DNA of 64,000 nt. It comes from Treponema sp. UBA6988 (GTDB lineage Bacteria; Spirochaetota; Spirochaetia; Treponematales; Treponemataceae). The stretch lies in NCBI GenBank assembly GCA_002448445.1, contig DJYC01000080.1:65355-129354 (forward strand). Direction: 5' to 3'. A model generated the notes under the pieces. That model did no database searches. It was not told the origin of the DNA and worked only from the letters and a program-made list of their open reading frames with translations. How positions within the stretch are numbered: position 1 is the stretch's first letter; the number at the start of each line of letters is the position of its first letter. A program made the translations under genes and the position numbers. Shown here one piece after another: positions 34,318-41,682 of the stretch.

Positions 34318-35651
34318 TGCCAAAAAAAACAGGGTATGCAGACTTACCCCTGCACACCGGAACAGTTCCCAAGTGGCTTGCAGACAGAATGCGTGACTTG
34401 GGAACTCAAATCATAGAAGCACTTCTTATTGAATACGGCCGCAAAGAAGTACTGCGCCGACTAAGCGACCCCCTCTGGTTCCAGAGCCTTGGAGCTGTCC
34501 TTGGCATGGACTGGCATTCATCAGGAATCACAACAAGCGTAATGTATGCCCTAAAAAGGGGAATCAATGCCCGCGCAAAAGAATTTGGGCTTGTTATATG
34601 CGGAGGAAGGGGCAAATACTCCCGCGAAACACCCAGCCAGCTTGAATACATGGGAGAGCACACAGGCCTAGACGCAGCCCCCCTAATCCGGGCAAGCAAG
34701 CTATGCGCAAAAGTAGATAACACCGCAGTCCAAGACGGATTCCAGCTTTACCTGCACAACTTTATCCTTAGCGCAGACGGTGACTGGGCAGTTGTCCAGC
34801 AGGGAATGAACCCCGCAGAAAAAAAAGCCCGCCGCTACCACTGGTGCTCGCAAAACCTAAAGTCTTTTACAGAAGAACCCCATTCAGGCGTAACAGGCGA
34901 AAACGAAGGCCAAATCCTAAACCTAACCGACGCAAATGCCGCAGACACAAGAGAGTCAATCCTTAACCTTGCAAAAGACGAACCGCGAATCATCTTAAAA
35001 GAAGCCTCGGACATATTGCGCCTAAAAGCCCCAAAAGACTTTCAAGAAGAAAAACAGCTTACCCTCTTTGCAGACAGCCCGGATGCAGATAGGGCAAAAG
35101 CCTGGGCAGAAGCCTGGGCAAAAGACTTGGCAGAAAGCCCCTACAAAGACACGCAGCTTATCATAGAAAATAGCCGCAACTGCATCATGCCAGCCCACCA
35201 CGAAGTTAGGGCAGAAGACGTAGACCTAAAGCGCCTTGGTGCAGTCCTTGTAACCGCCTACGAAAGCCAGCCCAAAGACTTTGAAAGCCTGCTCCTAACC
35301 AAAAACTTAGGCCCAAGAACCCTTCAGTCCCTAACCCTTGTAAGCGAAGTAATCCACGGAACCCCCTCCCGATTCCGCGACCCGGCAAGATTCAGCTTTG
35401 CGCACGGAGGCAAAGACGGACACCCCTTCCCGGTACCGCTAAACATCTACGACGAATCAATCCGCATCCTGGGAGATTCCATAGAAAAATCCAAGCTGGG
35501 CTACAAAGACAAAAGCGAATGCCTAAAACGCCTGCACAAAACCGCCCTTCAAATAGAAAAAAACTGCTCGCCGCAAGCAGACTTTGACAAAACCATAGCC
35601 CACGAAAAAGAGCACTCCATTGAATGGGGTGGCCGCACTGTAAGCGACTGA
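34317..35651 (+). CDS. DUF763 protein
   Basis: 444 aa. The start YADLPLHTGTVPKWLADRM and the SLGAVLGMDWHSSGITTSVM and AVVQQGMN segments identify DUF763. A helix-hairpin-helix-like stretch lies at about 325-345 (KNLGPRTLQSLTLVSEVIHG), which suggests DNA binding. The function is unknown; the family occurs in archaea and some bacteria. It overlaps the transporter gene by one base, although no functional link between the two is evident. Confidence 0.9.
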   Translation: MPKKTGYADLPLHTGTVPKWLADRMRDLGTQIIEALLIEYGRKEVLRRLSDPLWFQSLGAVLGMDWHSSGITTSVMYALKRGINARAKEFGLVICGGRGKYSRETPSQLEYMGEHTGLDAAPLIRASKLCAKVDNTAVQDGFQLYLHNFILSADGDWAVVQQGMNPAEKKARRYHWCSQNLKSFTEEPHSGVTGENEGQILNLTDANAADTRESILNLAKDEPRIILKEASDILRLKAPKDFQEEKQLTLFADSPDADRAKAWAEAWAKDLAESPYKDTQLIIENSRNCIMPAHHEVRAEDVDLKRLGAVLVTAYESQPKDFESLLLTKNLGPRTLQSLTLVSEVIHGTPSRFRDPARFSFAHGGKDGHPFPVPLNIYDESIRILGDSIEKSKLGYKDKSECLKRLHKTALQIEKNCSPQADFDKTIAHEKEHSIEWGGRTVSD

Positions 35652-35673
35652 ATGATTTTTTCTTTTTTCTTAG

Positions 35674-36723
35674 TTACAAATCTTTGCATACATAGTAGGT
35701 TGTTCGTCCGCTGCCTTTCTTTTCTATTTTGCCTGTATCACAAAGTCCTTTGATGGCTTTTTCGATAGTCTGGCGGGCAAGGGCAGGGCATTCTTCCTGA
35801 ATGTCACTCTTTGTAAATTTTCCGATACGGTTTTTGATAACTTTTTCGATGGTTTCAGTTGCGGAAAGTTTTTCATCTATCAGCTTTAGCCGTTCTTCAA
35901 AATCCCTGTATGCGGAAAGGATTATTCCCAAAAGATATTTTACAAACGGTGTGTTGTCATTTGTGTTTTCGTTCCAGTTTTCAGAAGAAGCTTCAAGGAC
36001 ATCGTAATAAGTGTCTTTTGTTTTTTCGATTTTCTTTTCAAGACTTATATATTTGCATACGACAAATCCTGAACGATACAGCAAGAGCGTTGTTAAAAGC
36101 CTGGACATTCTTCCATTTCCGTCATTGAAGGGGTGTATGCACAAAAAGTCTTTGATGAAATTCGCAATTAAAAGCAAAGGTTCTATTTCGCCTAAGTCCA
36201 TTGCACGATTAAAAGTTTCGCAAAGCTCTTGAACAGCCTCTGGAGTTTCAACCGGCGTTAATGGTGTAAAAAGCGTTCGGCTGCTTCCGTCCGGCATGGT
36301 TGCAACAATATAGTTTTGAACATTCTTGAATTTGCCTCCAAAATCAGGACTTGCATATTGATACAAATACTTATGGAGCTGGAGAATATAATTTGAGCTG
36401 ATAGGAATATATTCGAAATTTTCATGGATGATATTAAGAACATCACGGTAGCCCATGATTTCTTTTTCGTCACGGTTACGGGGAGTAGTTTTATCAGCAA
36501 CGAGCTGTTTGATTCGTAATTCTGTGGTGACAATACCTTCAATTTTGTTTGAGCTTTCTGTACTTTGAATTTTAGCAATTTCTACCAGTTTATCGAGTTT
36601 GTCTTTTTTTTGATGTACAAAAAGTTCCTGCCGGCCTTTGTATTCTCTTATTTTAGAAATAAATCCTAAGATTTCAGTATCAAGTGTACAGTTTTGAAGT
36701 TTTGAATAATCAAAAGTCCGCAT
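35674..36723 (-). CDS. Fic-family protein with C-terminal winged helix
   Basis: 349 aa. AGGAG 7 nt before the ATG at 36723 sets the start. The core has the complete active site HPFNDGNGR (197-205). An inhibitory helix motif SSNKIEG (57-63) lies in front, as in class II Fic proteins, where its Glu blocks ATP. Residues about 290-349 look like a winged helix (IEKVIKNRIGKFTKSDIQEE, SGRTTYYVCKDL). It should transfer AMP from ATP to protein side chains, with target unknown. The promoter carries a palindrome, and the winged helix could bind it. It converges with the DUF763 gene. Confidence 0.93.
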   Translation of the reverse strand: MRTFDYSKLQNCTLDTEILGFISKIREYKGRQELFVHQKKDKLDKLVEIAKIQSTESSNKIEGIVTTELRIKQLVADKTTPRNRDEKEIMGYRDVLNIIHENFEYIPISSNYILQLHKYLYQYASPDFGGKFKNVQNYIVATMPDGSSRTLFTPLTPVETPEAVQELCETFNRAMDLGEIEPLLLIANFIKDFLCIHPFNDGNGRMSRLLTTLLLYRSGFVVCKYISLEKKIEKTKDTYYDVLEASSENWNENTNDNTPFVKYLLGIILSAYRDFEERLKLIDEKLSATETIEKVIKNRIGKFTKSDIQEECPALARQTIEKAIKGLCDTGKIEKKGSGRTTYYVCKDL

Positions 36724-36746
36724 TTTTATTCTCCTACGGCTTAGGC

Positions 36747-36799
36747 TTTCTCCTATTTTAACATACAAAATAGGAGAAAACAAGGCTCTATAGGAGAAA
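36747..36799 (-). promoter_or_regulatory. Fic gene promoter with palindromic operator
   Basis: TTTCTCCTATTTT at 36747-36759 and AAAATAGGAGAAA at 36767-36779 are exact reverse complements 7 bp apart. A third half-site, TATAGGAGAAAG, lies at 36789-36800. On the minus strand the promoter boxes TTGTTT (36778-36783) and TAAAAT (36755-36760), 17 bp apart, are embedded in the palindrome, so binding would repress. Confidence 0.75.
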
Positions 36800-36883
36800 G
36801 ATCCACTCCGCTCCCCAAAAGCCACAAAGACATCATCACAGAGCTTTATAAACGGCAAATTTTGAGCTAAACTATGGTAAGTT

Positions 36884-37180
36884 ATGAAAGAAAAATTATC
36901 CAAAATATTCTCGCTTACAAATGCAATCTTTTCGCTGGCCTTTTTGATAACGGGCCTGGTCTTTACTGTCTACCCCTTAAATGACTGTGTTTGCGACTCT
37001 CCTTTTTTGCCGTTCGCCCTTCCCCTTTCTTTTTTTCTCAATCCACTTGCCATGATTTCTGACATAATCACCGCAGTAATCGCAAAGGGCAAACTTAGAA
37101 AGCTGAACATTATCCTCCTGATTGCAGACGTTTTGCTGGAACTTTTCCTTTTCTATGCAATAGTTTTGACCGTGGGATAA
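36884..37180 (+). CDS. Small membrane protein of unknown function
   Basis: 98 aa with three probable membrane segments (about 10-30, 42-65 and 74-96) and two Cys in the first outer loop (DCVCD). I do not recognise a family. No good ribosome binding site is seen before the ATG. It could be read with the next gene, 73 bp downstream. The composition suits a real membrane protein rather than a chance frame. Confidence 0.6.
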   Translation: MKEKLSKIFSLTNAIFSLAFLITGLVFTVYPLNDCVCDSPFLPFALPLSFFLNPLAMISDIITAVIAKGKLRKLNIILLIADVLLELFLFYAIVLTVG

Positions 37181-37253
37181 AGCAAACCACAGCCAGCAAA
37201 TCAAAGGACAAAAGAAATTCCTGTGTTATAATAAGAATTAAGGAGACAGCCCT

Positions 37254-37742
37254 ATGTCAAAGACAATTACATTCAGCAGCCTGCCGCAGAACTGTGCAGA
37301 GCTTAAGGCTCTTCCGCAGGCAAAGCTTACCGATCCCTTTGAAGTTGCAGCCCTGGTTGTTGCAGTTTTGTGCCGCTACGAGCAGAGTGTAGACGACTGC
37401 ATCGAAATGCTCAACTTGCTAAAAGGCCCCCAGCCACTTAGCAATTATGACAAGCAGTTCCTTAAGGACCGGCTGGTTGGAAAATACTATGTGCCCAGAA
37501 GCTACTTTGCAGGAACTTCCCCGCAAAACAACTACGAACCCACAAAGCCCTACTCGGTAACGGTTTCCGAAAATTCCCATTCCTATGACCAGGAAGGCTA
37601 CGTAACGCTCTGGATTACATCATCCGGGGCAGATTCCCAAAGAAGCGTAAAACTGCGCCAAAAGGGAGACCAGTGGTTCCTGTGGGAAAACTTCCTTATG
37701 CCTGACATAAGAAAACCCGCCGCAGAAGACCCCTGGGCTTAA
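37254..37742 (+). CDS. DUF6935-like protein of unknown function
   Basis: 162 aa. Residues 23-90 (PFEVAALVVAVLCRY, NLLKGPQPLSNYDKQFLKDRL, YYVPRSYFAG) resemble the family I know as DUF6935, found in Firmicutes and spirochaetes, with no assigned function. The C-terminus (YVTLWITSSGADSQRSVKLR, WFLWENFLMPDIRKPA) is beta-rich. No signal peptide. AAGGAG lies 9 nt before the ATG, with a TATAAT-like box about 30 nt upstream. Confidence 0.8.
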   Translation: MSKTITFSSLPQNCAELKALPQAKLTDPFEVAALVVAVLCRYEQSVDDCIEMLNLLKGPQPLSNYDKQFLKDRLVGKYYVPRSYFAGTSPQNNYEPTKPYSVTVSENSHSYDQEGYVTLWITSSGADSQRSVKLRQKGDQWFLWENFLMPDIRKPAAEDPWA

Positions 37743-37760
37743 CCGCCAAATAATAGCGTA

Positions 37761-37871
37761 AATGCCATTAACATAAAAAACCGTCATGCCGAACTAGATT
37801 CGGCATCTCTCTTCAATATAATAATTTGAGATTCTGAGTCAAGCTCAGAATGACGCAAAGTTAATGGCATT
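37761..37871. repeat. Composite of two REP-like palindromes inside an inverted repeat
   Basis: AATGCCATTAAC (37761-37772) and GTTAATGGCATT (37860-37871) are exact 12-bp inverted ends. Between them lie two 25-nt palindromes: 37783-37807 (arm ATGCCGAA, TTCGGCAT) and 37830-37854 (the exact reverse complement of 8091-8115). It separates two convergent genes and may act as a terminator. Confidence 0.8.
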
Positions 37872-37892
37872 ACCAAACGCATACACACCTAT

Positions 37893-38720
37893 CTATTGCG
37901 CATCAGCTTCTTTCTTTTCCTTTGCCGCCTTGTTTTTCCTGCTGCTGTAAATAAGCCCCACGCCTATAAGCAAAACCATAATAATGAATCCGCTCCTTGC
38001 ACTGCCAATTTTCTTTACGTTTTCATCAAGCTGGTCTTTTAGGGCATCCGCAGAATCCACCTTGCCGTTAAAGACATAATAAACTTCCGTCTTTCCAAGC
38101 ATAAATGGCTTAAAGGAATTTCCCCTCTGCTCAGCCAAAACCGAAAGATAGGGGTATTTTTCAACATCATAATAATTGTACTTAAGGTTCAGGTCTCCTT
38201 CCTTTGCAACCTCTGTAATTGGGCCGTAGTAAAATTCATCATGCTTAAGGCCGCAAACAGTTTTCTGCTTGGTATACTCAGCGCCAGCCTTAACTAGCTC
38301 AAGCCCCTTTGCATCAAGAACAAAATCGCCAACATGGGGCGTTACCGTTTTTTCCACCGAATAAAGACTGTCCAGCCCGGAAGATGCACCCGCTTTTTGC
38401 TCAGTACGCTCCTTCCAGTCATAATGCGTTTCTCCCTTCTTCTGATATGAATAAAATTCCCTTACAGTTCTCTTTGCCTTAAAAGTGTTCAGCGGCTCAT
38501 CCAGCTCATCAAAAGAAATCTTTGAATCAAAAGCAATCTTCCCCGCAACAAGCACCAGCTTTCCTTCATTGGCAGAATCAACCTTTCCGTCAGAAACAAT
38601 GACCGTATTTTTAAGGATGTTCTTGTTCAAAGCCTTAGTGCCATTCTTAACCTTAACTCCTGTTACCACCAAAAAAGCAACAAGCGCTCCCAAAATTATC
38701 ATTCCCTTAGAAATTTTCAT
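37893..38720 (-). CDS. TMEM43-like membrane protein
   Basis: 275 aa. A membrane segment at about 8-24 and another near the C-terminus (about 243-262, SGFIIMVLLIGVGLIY) enclose a large outer domain; the C-terminal tail is Lys/Glu-rich and cytoplasmic. SANEGKLVLVAGKI (about 49-62) and TVREFYSYQKK match the pattern of TMEM43/DUF1625 proteins (NEGKLVHVSG, VEMYQW). The function in bacteria is unknown. The assignment is by pattern and somewhat tentative. Confidence 0.65.
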   Translation of the reverse strand: MKISKGMIILGALVAFLVVTGVKVKNGTKALNKNILKNTVIVSDGKVDSANEGKLVLVAGKIAFDSKISFDELDEPLNTFKAKRTVREFYSYQKKGETHYDWKERTEQKAGASSGLDSLYSVEKTVTPHVGDFVLDAKGLELVKAGAEYTKQKTVCGLKHDEFYYGPITEVAKEGDLNLKYNYYDVEKYPYLSVLAEQRGNSFKPFMLGKTEVYYVFNGKVDSADALKDQLDENVKKIGSARSGFIIMVLLIGVGLIYSSRKNKAAKEKKEADAQ

Positions 38721-38810
38721 AAATCCTCCAGGTTCCTGTTTTAAATCATGATAAAACTAAATGATTTTTTTTTGAAGTCTTTTATCTTCTTCCTGCGGCA
38801 CTTTTTCTTG

Positions 38811-38900
38811 CTAAGGGCTTTCCGGGGTTCCGCGGGTCCCTCCCCGCTCCATTGCTCCGCAACGCACTCCGTGCGCCCCTCCAATCCCGGCCGTGCTTGC
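38811..38900 (-). repeat. Dispersed GC-rich repeat, family 1 variant (copy F)
   Basis: On the minus strand: GCACGGCCGGGATTGGAGGG, then GCGCAC, GGA, GTGCGTTGCGG, GCAATGGAG, CGGAACCCCGG. It matches copy E at 30218-30305 except that the variable stem has changed on both sides. The rest of the 341-bp gap 38721-39061 holds the methyltransferase promoter. Confidence 0.7.
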
Positions 38901-38995
38901 TTTGTAATAGAAACGCCGCTATTCATAAGGCTAAGATTTTCATAGAAATGATTGTTACGGCTTACAGAACCGTTTTTTTTGGAGTATTCGTACAA

Positions 38996-39057
38996 TTGAC
39001 AATGGGGAATAAATATTGCATAATGCAATTATATATCCCAAATATATAAGAAGGGGA
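38996..39057 (+). promoter_or_regulatory. Methyltransferase promoter with palindrome over the -10 box
   Basis: A consensus TTGACA (38996-39001) and CATAAT (39019-39024) are 17 bp apart. The -10 box is the centre of a perfect palindrome, ATTGCATAATGCAAT (39015-39029). A second inverted repeat, TTATATAT/ATATATAA with a 5-nt loop, lies at 39029-39049. GGGG at about 39053 serves as ribosome binding site for the ATG at 39062. Confidence 0.75.
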
Positions 39058-39061
39058 AATT

Positions 39062-40291
39062 ATGCAACAAACATTCGTTCAAGGCTCAATATCAGAATTA
39101 CTTTCACAAGTTACACAATTTTATTCTATTGCAGATATTGCAACAGAATTCCAAGTAAATCAAAGCACAATCCATCGATGGATGAACGGCAGCGTTGAAC
39201 CAAAAAGTTTTATAGCCGACAGACTTGTAAATATGCTCTCCCGCAAAATCTCCGCACAAGACAATGATGAACGACAAGGAGATTTTACATTCATTGATTT
39301 GTTTGCAGGAATTGGAGGTATTCGCAAAGGATTTGAGCAAGCTGGCGGAAAATGTCTTTATACATCAGAATGGGACGAATATGCACAAAAAACTTATAGC
39401 AACAATTATCCGTCAAAACATCAAATTAATGGTGACATAACAAAAGTGAATGCCGCAGACATTCCCGATCACGATGTCCTTCTTGCAGGTTTTCCGTGTC
39501 AGCCTTTTTCCATTGCAGGTGTTTCAAAAAAGAAATCATTGGGCAAACCGACAGGTTTTGAAGACAAAACCCAGGGTACTTTGTTCTTTGACGTTGCAAG
39601 AATCATAAAAGAAAAACAGCCAAAAGTTTTTGTTCTGGAAAATGTAAAAAACTTAAAATCTCATGACAAAGGACACACTTTTGAAGTAATTTGGGAAACG
39701 CTTACAAAAGATTTAGGCTATACTTGCGATTATAAAATAATTGACGGACAAAGCTGGGTACCTCAACATAGAGAAAGAATCGTTATAGTTGGTTTCCGTG
39801 ATAAAATAAAATTTTCACTAGATGATATGGTGCTTCCTCCAAAAGGAGAAATAAAGCTGTCAACAATCTTGCATAAAACAGATGGAACAGAACCAAAATT
39901 AATCCAGGACGGAGATAAATACTTCGATTTTGAGAACAATAAAGTCTTAGATAAATACACATTAACAGATAAACTGTGGGCTTACTTACAGGCTTATGCA
40001 CAAAAGCACCGCTCAATGGGAAATGGCTTCGGGTATGGTCTGGTAAAACCCGATGATATTGCAAGAACTTTGCCTGCAAGATACTACAAGGATGGTTCTG
40101 AGATTTTAGTTTATCAAGGTGAAAACAAAAATCCAAGAAGATTGACTCCTCGTGAATGTGCAAGGTTGATGGGATATCCAGATGATTATATAATTCCAGT
40201 GTCAGACACAAGAGCGTATATGTTATTTGCTAATTCAAGTGTAGTTCCTTTACATTGTGCTGTTGCAAAATTTATTAAATCGTACTTATAA
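39062..40291 (+). CDS. DNA cytosine-5 methyltransferase, Dcm/M.EcoRII-like
   Basis: 409 aa. Residues about 20-60 form a helix-turn-helix (IADIATEFQVNQSTIHRWMNG). The catalytic part has motif I FIDLFAGIGGIRKGF (77-91), motif IV GFPCQPFS with C146, motif VI ENVKNLKSHDKG, motif VIII QHRERIVIVGF, motif IX RLTPRECARLMGYPDDY and motif X. From memory it follows E. coli Dcm closely, including AGVSKK-SLG, TQGTLFFDV and ARYYKDG, so CCWGG is the likely target. The recognition region between VIII and IX is shorter than in Dcm. The HTH may repress its own promoter. Low GC suggests transfer. Confidence 0.93.
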   Translation: MQQTFVQGSISELLSQVTQFYSIADIATEFQVNQSTIHRWMNGSVEPKSFIADRLVNMLSRKISAQDNDERQGDFTFIDLFAGIGGIRKGFEQAGGKCLYTSEWDEYAQKTYSNNYPSKHQINGDITKVNAADIPDHDVLLAGFPCQPFSIAGVSKKKSLGKPTGFEDKTQGTLFFDVARIIKEKQPKVFVLENVKNLKSHDKGHTFEVIWETLTKDLGYTCDYKIIDGQSWVPQHRERIVIVGFRDKIKFSLDDMVLPPKGEIKLSTILHKTDGTEPKLIQDGDKYFDFENNKVLDKYTLTDKLWAYLQAYAQKHRSMGNGFGYGLVKPDDIARTLPARYYKDGSEILVYQGENKNPRRLTPRECARLMGYPDDYIIPVSDTRAYMLFANSSVVPLHCAVAKFIKSYL

Positions 40292-40302
40292 GGGGCAAAG
40301 TA

Positions 40303-41073
40303 ATGAGAGACCTTTGGACAAGAGAAGAAATGATATTAGTACTTAATTTATATTTGAAAATGCCATTTGGAAAAATGGATGCAAAAAATCCAGATGTCAT
40401 TCACATGGCAAAAATTATAGGGCGTACACCAAATGCCGTCGCTCTTAGGTTGGTTAACTTTGCTTCTTTTGACCCGATTTTGAAAAAACGTGGTATATCA
40501 GGTATGAGTCATGGTGGAAAAAAATGTGAAGAATACTGGAATGAATTTATTAATGATAGGGAAAAATTGCTTTTCGAAAGTGAAAAAATTCTTGCTCTTA
40601 AAGAAGGGACAACAATTGAAAAAAAATATGAGGCAGTAATAAAAGATATTCCTCAAGGGCTAACTGGTGAAACAAAAATCCGGCATGTAAAAACCCGTGT
40701 AAACCAAAATATATTTCGTCAAATTGTTCTTGCTAATTATGACTGTAAATGTGCATTGACAGGAATAGATTTGCCAGAACTTTTAGTTGCAAGTCATATT
40801 ATTCCATGGTCAGAAAATGAAAAAGAACGATTAAACCCGGAAAATGGAATATGTTTATCATCATTATATGATAAAGCTTTTGATATTGGACTCATAAGTT
40901 TTTCAAATGACAGAAAAGTTTTGTTATCAACAAAGTTAAAATCAAATATTGAAAAAGAATACTATTCTGCTTATTTTGCACCAATTGAGGGCAAAAAACT
41001 GATTGAACCAATGAAATATAATATCAACACCAAATTCTTGGAATGGCACAGAGATTATATATTTAAAAGATAA
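40303..41073 (+). CDS. HNH endonuclease of the Dcm-like locus
   Basis: 256 aa, starting 11 bp after the methyltransferase. The N-terminal part (about 1-60) has a tryptophan-containing helical start (LWTREEMILVLNLYLKMPFG) and RTPNAVALRLVNFASFDP, a common front end of bacterial HNH restriction proteins. The C-terminal nuclease has CALTG, VASHIIPWSENEKERLNPENGICLSSLYDKAFD (about 165-200), the HNH_2 pattern with the catalytic His. Position and frame suggest it is the restriction partner of the methyltransferase. Whether it cuts CCWGG is unknown. Confidence 0.85.
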   Translation: MRDLWTREEMILVLNLYLKMPFGKMDAKNPDVIHMAKIIGRTPNAVALRLVNFASFDPILKKRGISGMSHGGKKCEEYWNEFINDREKLLFESEKILALKEGTTIEKKYEAVIKDIPQGLTGETKIRHVKTRVNQNIFRQIVLANYDCKCALTGIDLPELLVASHIIPWSENEKERLNPENGICLSSLYDKAFDIGLISFSNDRKVLLSTKLKSNIEKEYYSAYFAPIEGKKLIEPMKYNINTKFLEWHRDYIFKR

Positions 41074-41083
41074 GGAGGTTGTT

Positions 41084-41284
41084 ATGGAGTCAAGATTTAA
41101 GATAGGTGATACAATTTTTTGGTATTGCGATATTGAACAATGTACACATCATGCTAAAATCAAGTTCGTCAATTATGCAGGAGTTGGTTATCCGGATATA
41201 AATTATGAAGTATCTACAATTTGCTGTGGAAGAGAGCAGACAATATTTGTGGATGAAAATGATGCTATGGAAGAGGACTTTTAA
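41084..41284 (+). CDS. Small protein of unknown function
   Basis: 66 aa behind a strong AAGGAGG site. Beta-rich, with IGDTIFWYCDIEQC at the start, a CC pair and an acidic end (DENDAMEEDF). No family recognised. It sits between the HNH gene and the EcoRII-like stub, 4 bp before the latter, and shares their AT-rich composition. Confidence 0.65.
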   Translation: MESRFKIGDTIFWYCDIEQCTHHAKIKFVNYAGVGYPDINYEVSTICCGREQTIFVDENDAMEEDF

Positions 41285-41287
41285 GTT

Positions 41288-41539
41288 ATGTGGTATAAAA
41301 CAACCTGCAAAGACCGTTGGAGACAAGTATTGAATGAAGCGGACCGATTGCGTTCTAAAAATAAATTCTTATGTACGCTTCAACAAGGAATTTCTTCTGC
41401 ACAGTTGGAAGAAATGAAAAGTGAAAAAGTTGTCTTGGTTGTTTCAGAAAAATATATAAAAACATATCCTGAAAAATATCAAAATGATATTTGGACTGTA
41501 AAAAAGTTCATCGACTATATAAAAGAAATTGAAAGATAA
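41288..41539 (+). pseudogene. C-terminal stub of an EcoRII-type restriction endonuclease
   Basis: 83 codons. KTTCKDRWRQVLNEADRL, then LCTLQQGISSAQLEEM and a VVLVVSEKYIKTYPE tail match what I know of the end of the EcoRII catalytic domain, including the paired lysines four residues apart (K324 and K328 in EcoRII). The front two-thirds of the enzyme, with the Tyr and Arg of the active site and the DNA-binding domain, is missing. It starts at an ATG right at the break and has no clear ribosome binding site. Probably a non-functional remnant of the original CCWGG nuclease. Confidence 0.7.
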
Positions 41540-41611
41540 GGCGGAAAGACAAATTTAGACAACTGCCAAATGCTATGCAGGGAATGCAACAGAAGAAAAT
41601 CTGACAAATAA
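41540..41611 (+). pseudogene. C-terminal stub of an HNH endonuclease gene
   Basis: In the same frame directly after the EcoRII-like stop codon, 23 codons read GGKTNLDNCQMLCRECNRRK before a TAA at 41609-41611. This is the tail of the classical HNH motif (G-G-x-T-x-L-D-N, LC-x-x-CN-x-x-K). No start or front part is present. A different gene from the HNH enzyme at 40303. Confidence 0.6.
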
Positions 41612-41682
41612 AAATACAACATTGGGATTGTTCTTACCATATAAAAAATGCTACCATTAAATACATGGCTTGGTATATAAAA

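Noticed and set aside
38748..39049. Short plus-strand frames before the methyltransferase
   Set aside because: They run through repeat copy F and the promoter; no start signal was seen and the methyltransferase promoter would lie inside them.
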